Assembly: GCA_008692225.1 (NCBI GenBank)
Contig: VICG01000005.1
Span: forward strand, 2,491,001-2,555,000
Source of the DNA: Monilinia fructicola
Lineage: Eukaryota; Ascomycota; Leotiomycetes; Helotiales; Sclerotiniaceae
Direction of reading: 5' to 3'
DNA length: 64,000 bases
A program made the position numbers and the translations under genes. Positions 59,605 through 64,000 of the stretch are shown one piece after another (within the stretch, counting starts at the first letter, position 1; every line of letters begins with the position of its first letter). Below the pieces are notes generated by a model. It made no database searches. It was not told the origin of the DNA and saw only the letters and a list, made by a program, of their open reading frames with translations.

Positions 59605-60204
59605 TCAAAATCTCGTCCTGGAATCAATCTCTGACTTCATTCTGGATGCATGACCTCTGTCATTCATGAGAGTAAAAGGGCTCATAAACTCATAGCCACT
59701 TTCTTCTTCCTCTAACTGCAATTGTGATTTGAATTTCCGAGTCTGTCGTCTCTGTATGAGGTTTCTTCTAACAGCACCTTTTCGCTCTCTTCTACGTCCA
59801 TGAAACAATCTGCTGTTCTCGGGGAATTGAATGGGGGACCCAAGCTTGATTGAGTTGGCCTCAAGTTGGATATCTCGTTTTTGGGAGAAAGGCATGACAT
59901 GCACCCAGTCTTCTAGCTCTTCTAACTTTTCGGTTTGCACATTCTGGTTGTTGTCCTTTGTTTTGTCGTCACTTTGGTAGTTGGCGCTCACGACGTTGGA
60001 AGTGATGATTTCAGGACCAAATATCGTGTCGTTCAGTCTCATAGATGCTATCTTTGTGGGTCTCAGGACATTTTGAGAGTGATCAACAGCTGATGGGAAA
60101 TTTTGGTCTGTGGCAAGCTTTTCTGACAATCTGGGACTTGGAATAATTTCTGGGGCGACTGCCTTGGTTCTGGGTGAAACAGGCTTGCTCTGTGAATTTC
60201 CCAT
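59605..60204 (-). CDS. Small basic protein with an N-myristoylation-type start, unknown function
   Basis: A single frame of 199 residues begins MGNSQSKPVSPRTK. Gly2 with Ser at position 6 or 7 and Lys after it fits the consensus for N-terminal myristoylation (followed by a basic patch), suggesting membrane attachment. The middle has an acidic stretch (TEKLEELEDWVHVMPFSQKR). It is followed by a strongly basic region (GRRRERKGAVRRNLIQRRQT) and a short LEEEESGYEF segment. No domain is recognised. The gene lies between two F-box-like paralogues on the same strand. The clear start, uninterrupted frame and typical codon use support a real gene; function cannot be assigned. Confidence 0.6.
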   Translation of the reverse strand: MGNSQSKPVSPRTKAVAPEIIPSPRLSEKLATDQNFPSAVDHSQNVLRPTKIASMRLNDTIFGPEIITSNVVSANYQSDDKTKDNNQNVQTEKLEELEDWVHVMPFSQKRDIQLEANSIKLGSPIQFPENSRLFHGRRRERKGAVRRNLIQRRQTRKFKSQLQLEEEESGYEFMSPFTLMNDRGHASRMKSEIDSRTRF

Positions 60205-61910
60205 GACGTGAAAACCAACAGTTTTCTATCACTATATAATCGATGCAGTTTTTGGACTTGGATTTATCTTGCGCAAAGTCTCGAAGTTATGAGGTCGATG
60301 ATGTTTCGGGAAAGCTTCTTAAGTCCAGATTTTGACATGAAGAAGATGAATACCAACGCTGTAGGCAGATACGGCGATTGCAAAACTCTATGACAAAAGT
60401 GATGTTTTCTGATGCGTCTATATCCTTAGATGTATTAGTATCAATACGGGTAAATGAATCCTCTTTCCCTCCATTAGTTGATGAATTTTTGATTTATACG
60501 TACTTATAAATACTTAATTCCGAACCGTAGCTACTATGCAAGTTGATTCTCTGCTTAGATTTTGCTCGTTGCTGCAGAAGAATTTGGGAAATCCTTGAAC
60601 CCTTCGATAGTGAGAATGTTATTGAAAAGTAGAAAAATGATGATTCTACAGAGCTAAGAATTAGCAGTACAATTCATATTAGCGTTATGATTATGTAATA
60701 ACAACTAGGGGGGTTTAACCCTCCAAACACTTAAAACATCTGGTAAAACTCATCACTGCTTGGGTGAAGTCATGCATTTTTAATATTGCGAACAATCAAA
60801 TGAGTTGGTGTAAATCTTCTGCAAGCTTTGAATTTAATAGAATATAGCTTCCTCTCCCGATAGCCCACGAAAGACTAATCAAATCCAACGTTAGATTAAT
60901 TAGTGCATGAAAAACAGGAAGTGGTTGGTGGTATTCTATATCAATGCCTTGGCCTGGCGCTTCGTTTTTATGGTACATGTCTCAAGATTTTGATGATTAA
61001 TACGATAGGAATATGATATACAGCTCAAGGTAGCTGGAGTTCCTGAATAAACCGTTGTTATAACTGTCCCCAATGCCTGATTAGAGAGTGGAATCACCGT
61101 GTAGTTTGAAACAACTTCTCAAACTGTCTGCTTTGATCTATAAAAACAATCAGCTCAAAGGTCCTGCTTGTCATACCTGGTGACAATACATCTTGTATTC
61201 TCATCACTCAGTCCAAGTCAGTATAAACTATTGACTTCCTGGCATTGAAACACTGATTGACATAAGTTACTTTCTACAGACCTTTTTGAGTTATTTATTA
61301 ATTGTAGAATTATCTAAAGTTAGCATTAGATAGAGCTATTCAATATACGGGCGAAAGAAGTGATCTCGTTCAGAGACTTCATACGGTTTTTGGATATGAA
61401 TATTCCACATTTTTTTGTATACCGTAGAAGTACCTCCGACTTCCAGTTCCTCTAGTTGAGGGTGTACTTTACTAGGATTTAAATGCACCTCAAAATCTCA
61501 AGGTTGACTTGCCCCTGTGACTTTGAGGGAATGGAGGTGACATGGTGTAATATATCGTATAACCCCCTTCAACTCCCTCACCGTTCATGGCCTTTCTTAT
61601 CCTTTTCATTCCTAATATAATCATATCTCGCATATTTTAAAATCTCTTTTGCTAGATCACAAGCAGTAGGTGTTATCTCTCCTCAACAGCAAGATTATAT
61701 TAAAGTCTACGACATTGACTACTATCTAGTCATGTTACCATTTTAAAGATGACGGAATACGTATCCGTAAGGTCTTGATGATTTTGGAGATCCGTGCAAT
61801 CATAATTCAAACAGAATTTAGGATTCAATTCATAAATAGCTCAATTTTAGTCAATAATTTTATTAACATTGTCTGCCTATCTTTGAGACTGTACTGTTAT
61901 CCTTGCAAGG
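60205..61910. other. Intergenic interval without a supported gene
   Basis: Only short motif-free frames were seen. No RNA gene or repeat recognised. Confidence 0.45.
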
Positions 61911-62991
61911 TTACAGTACAGGCAGGTAGAGATCATCGTTTCCAACTACCTCCTCATTCATAATTCTATCAAACTGCCTCAAGTCCGTTTTCACCTCTTT
62001 CTCCGAGTACAGCAAGTTCTCTACACCAACTTTCAACCTCTGTGACATCTGGAATCTGACCCGCTCATCGATTTGCAATGGCTCAATGGCACTCCAATCA
62101 TATAGCCATTTATAGATGTCAGTTCTTCTGAAATCCAGCCAGGAGAACCTAACATGTACAAGACTGGGTACAACTTTATTCCTATCGTTTTCCAAGCATC
62201 TTCCGTAACATTTCCAGACGTGGTCCCGATACAAGGCCGCAGCTATCAGATACCAGGCTTCACCAAGTCCCTGTGGACTAGGTAGATCAACAAGATGTGG
62301 CGATGCGATAAATATGGGAGTTCTGGGATCAATTAGGTTGTCAAATCTGCGGATGCCATAGCGCTCTTGATGGCGTCCCACCAGCCTACGTTCTGCATCG
62401 CTGGGATATAAACCATGGCCATAGACTCGTCTTGAAAGAAACATTGGGACTCGACGTGAGTTGTTGTGATAAGATGCATTCCGAAAACTTGAAGGGATCC
62501 AAGATCTCAAGGCTAATTGGAGGATAGAGCTTTGATGCTGAGTTAGCACATAGCGGATTCGAGTTGTTCCAAGCTCACACCATAGGCCAGCAAACACTTC
62601 CCAGTACTTGTAGCAGGTAAGAGCTAAGCAGATCGATGTAGTTAATCCATCATGGTATGGATCATAAACCATAAGATTTTCCCAGTCAAAATAGTCACAT
62701 TGGAGAACTATAAAGAGATTCACAATTACCACAAGAGGTAAGTCGCGGCTGTTCATTGGTCTTGGGATGGGAGGGAAAGTCGAATACTGTTCTGCTAGTG
62801 GTGAAGAACATTAGTGATTGGATTCTAAGAAAGATCACCAATAAACAAGAGTGGACTCTTATCATACCATATGTTGTGACAGATCCTTGTTGATGAAGAC
62901 CAAGTCTATTGTACGTCATCTTTCCTATTGTGGCTGGATAACTTTGGACAGATTTATCTCCCACGCCGTTTGCATTGTATGCTGTATCCAT
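61911..62991 (-). CDS. F-box-like family protein, paralogue 3
   Basis: Exons 62991-62868 and 62791-61911 (GTATGA donor, GCAG acceptor, phase 1) give exactly 334 residues. Exon 1 encodes MDTAYNANGVGDKSV and a short leader. Exon 2 starts EQYSTFPPIPRPMNSRDLPL, running into the F-box-like DLPLVVIVNLFIVL. The family blocks follow: SICLALTCYKYWEVF, RSWIPSSFRNAS, MFLSRRVYGHG, LPSPQGLGEAWYLIAAALY and IYKWLYDWS. Compared with paralogue 1 it lacks the acidic linker and the C-terminal hydrophobic tail. The frame is intact. The role is unknown; the F-box resemblance suggests, but does not prove, recruitment to an SCF ubiquitin ligase. Confidence 0.72.
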
Positions 62992-63589
62992 GATAAACAA
63001 AACCTTCCAAGGTCTTGTCAGTCTATCTATGAATCTGGTAAGGTTTCGTCTTTTCGAAAACAGAAGTGAGGATATAATGTGGAAAGCCCTACATTTATAG
63101 TCAGTGTCCGAGATTTAACCGAGGAATCAACAAATATAATCTCGCACACAGCTTCCCTTTTGATAAGTAAACAAACAAGGGAATCAGAGAGCTCTGCTTC
63201 AGTCTGGGTAAACAGAAGTTAAATCCTGTCTAATGTTACCCAAACACGAAGCTATTCATATACAAAGTAATTACTGTTTACATTAAGTTGGAGTAATGCA
63301 TATCAATCCTTTCAGCTCTTTATTGAATGTCTAATTTGATCCAACAAAACCAGCATTCATTTAAAGCCCAGAAGTTTGAATTGATACCTTCTGTATAGTC
63401 CAGATCTGCTTTTCTTTATAAGTATTCAGTTATTAACGAGTAGGTTTGCTTGCTACGTCTCTAAGCTGTCTTCAATACCCTAAAAATATCTCTCACGTGA
63501 TGAAATTCCAAATTTTTCTATATCTGTGTAATGTTAATTTGCCTTATCTCATCTTTAGACCCTTTATCGATTTAACATTTTTTACTAAT
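62992..63589. other. Upstream flank of paralogue 3
   Basis: No gene seen; composition becomes gradually more AT-rich toward the right. Confidence 0.45.
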
Positions 63590-64000
63590 CTGCCTTAATT
63601 TAATATAAAATATTAAAAAAATTTTAACATTTATATTTAATTAATTAGAGCTTGGGGAACGTTAATCTTTTAGAGGGTTTAAGAAAACTTAAACATTTTT
63701 TTAATAAAAATCTTAAATGTTTGGTGGTAGAATTTTAATAATATAATTCTATCTTTTAATAATAATTTATTAAAAAAATAAGTATATCATTTAAAAGCCT
63801 TTGATTTATAATATTTATTGAATTTATATTATAAAAATTCATTATATTATTAATTTATAATCTTATTATTCATTTTCTTTTTTAAATATTTTAAGTTTTG
63901 TATTTTAATTATGATACTTTTAATATTTGTATACTAATCTTAATTTTAGATGTAATTAAATTTTTATATCAAATATAGTATTTTATGAATTTGTTAGTTA
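63590..64000. other. Extremely AT-rich tract at the window edge
   Basis: The last roughly 400 bp are dominated by runs of A, T and AT with very few G or C, and carry no usable open frame. The change from the preceding sequence is abrupt. In ascomycetes such tracts are typical of transposon relics mutated by RIP, or of centromeric or subtelomeric blocks; which of these applies cannot be decided from the short part visible. Confidence 0.75.

Overview
The window looks like filamentous ascomycete nuclear DNA. Genes are mostly monocistronic, with short introns of about 50-140 nt using GTAAGT-type donors and CTAAC/CTGAC-type branch sites. Families present include Atg17, Zn2Cys6 and C2H2 regulators, an ascomycete laccase, GH95 and UstYa/DUF3328. 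The overall style suggests a Leotiomycete, plausibly Sclerotiniaceae; that placement is inference from gene style, not from a marker gene. I see no rRNA, tRNA or CRISPR.

Layout, left to right: a partial flavin-reductase-like gene (<1-869, -); an IAH1-like SGNH esterase (1564-2779, -); a carbohydrate block of GH1 beta-glucosidase (3704-5223, +, frame broken), GH95 alpha-fucosidase (5279-7573, -) and an MFS sugar transporter (8244-9887, +). Next comes a block reminiscent of a small secondary-metabolite or RiPP locus: a UstYa-like protein (10554-11538, -), a Tyr-Gly-rich secreted peptide (12813-13037, +), a damaged FAD-linked oxidase (13582-15243, -) and a wrecked MFS exporter (15788-17490, +). 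A C2H2 factor (19405-20530, -) is followed by 4 kb without recognisable genes. Then follow a 1,091-residue ubiquitin-interacting-motif protein (24715-28093, -), a laccase (30642-32624, -), Atg17 (36249-37783, +), a coding-like wreck (38240-40200, -), a Zn2Cys6 factor (41290-43610, -) and an endonuclease/exonuclease/phosphatase-fold protein (44364-45296, -). Next are microsatellite-rich spacer and an acidic protein of unknown function (47355-48036, +).

The right third (51-63 kb) carries three dispersed minus-strand paralogues of an F-box-like family that I cannot name (51341-52432, 56006-57927, 61911-62991). They are interspersed with other lineage-restricted-looking genes. The window ends in an extremely AT-rich tract from about 63590.

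Functional reading: the GH95/MFS/GH1 trio could take up and degrade fucosylated plant oligosaccharides. The UstYa/peptide/oxidase/exporter group resembles a decayed biosynthetic locus. Several otherwise normal genes (GH1, FAD oxidase, Zn2Cys6, the acidic protein, one F-box-like gene) each have a frame break of one or two bases, often in a homopolymer. This means either real decay or consensus errors in the assembly. Exon boundaries below were deduced by hand from splice signals and reading phase and have not been tested against transcripts.
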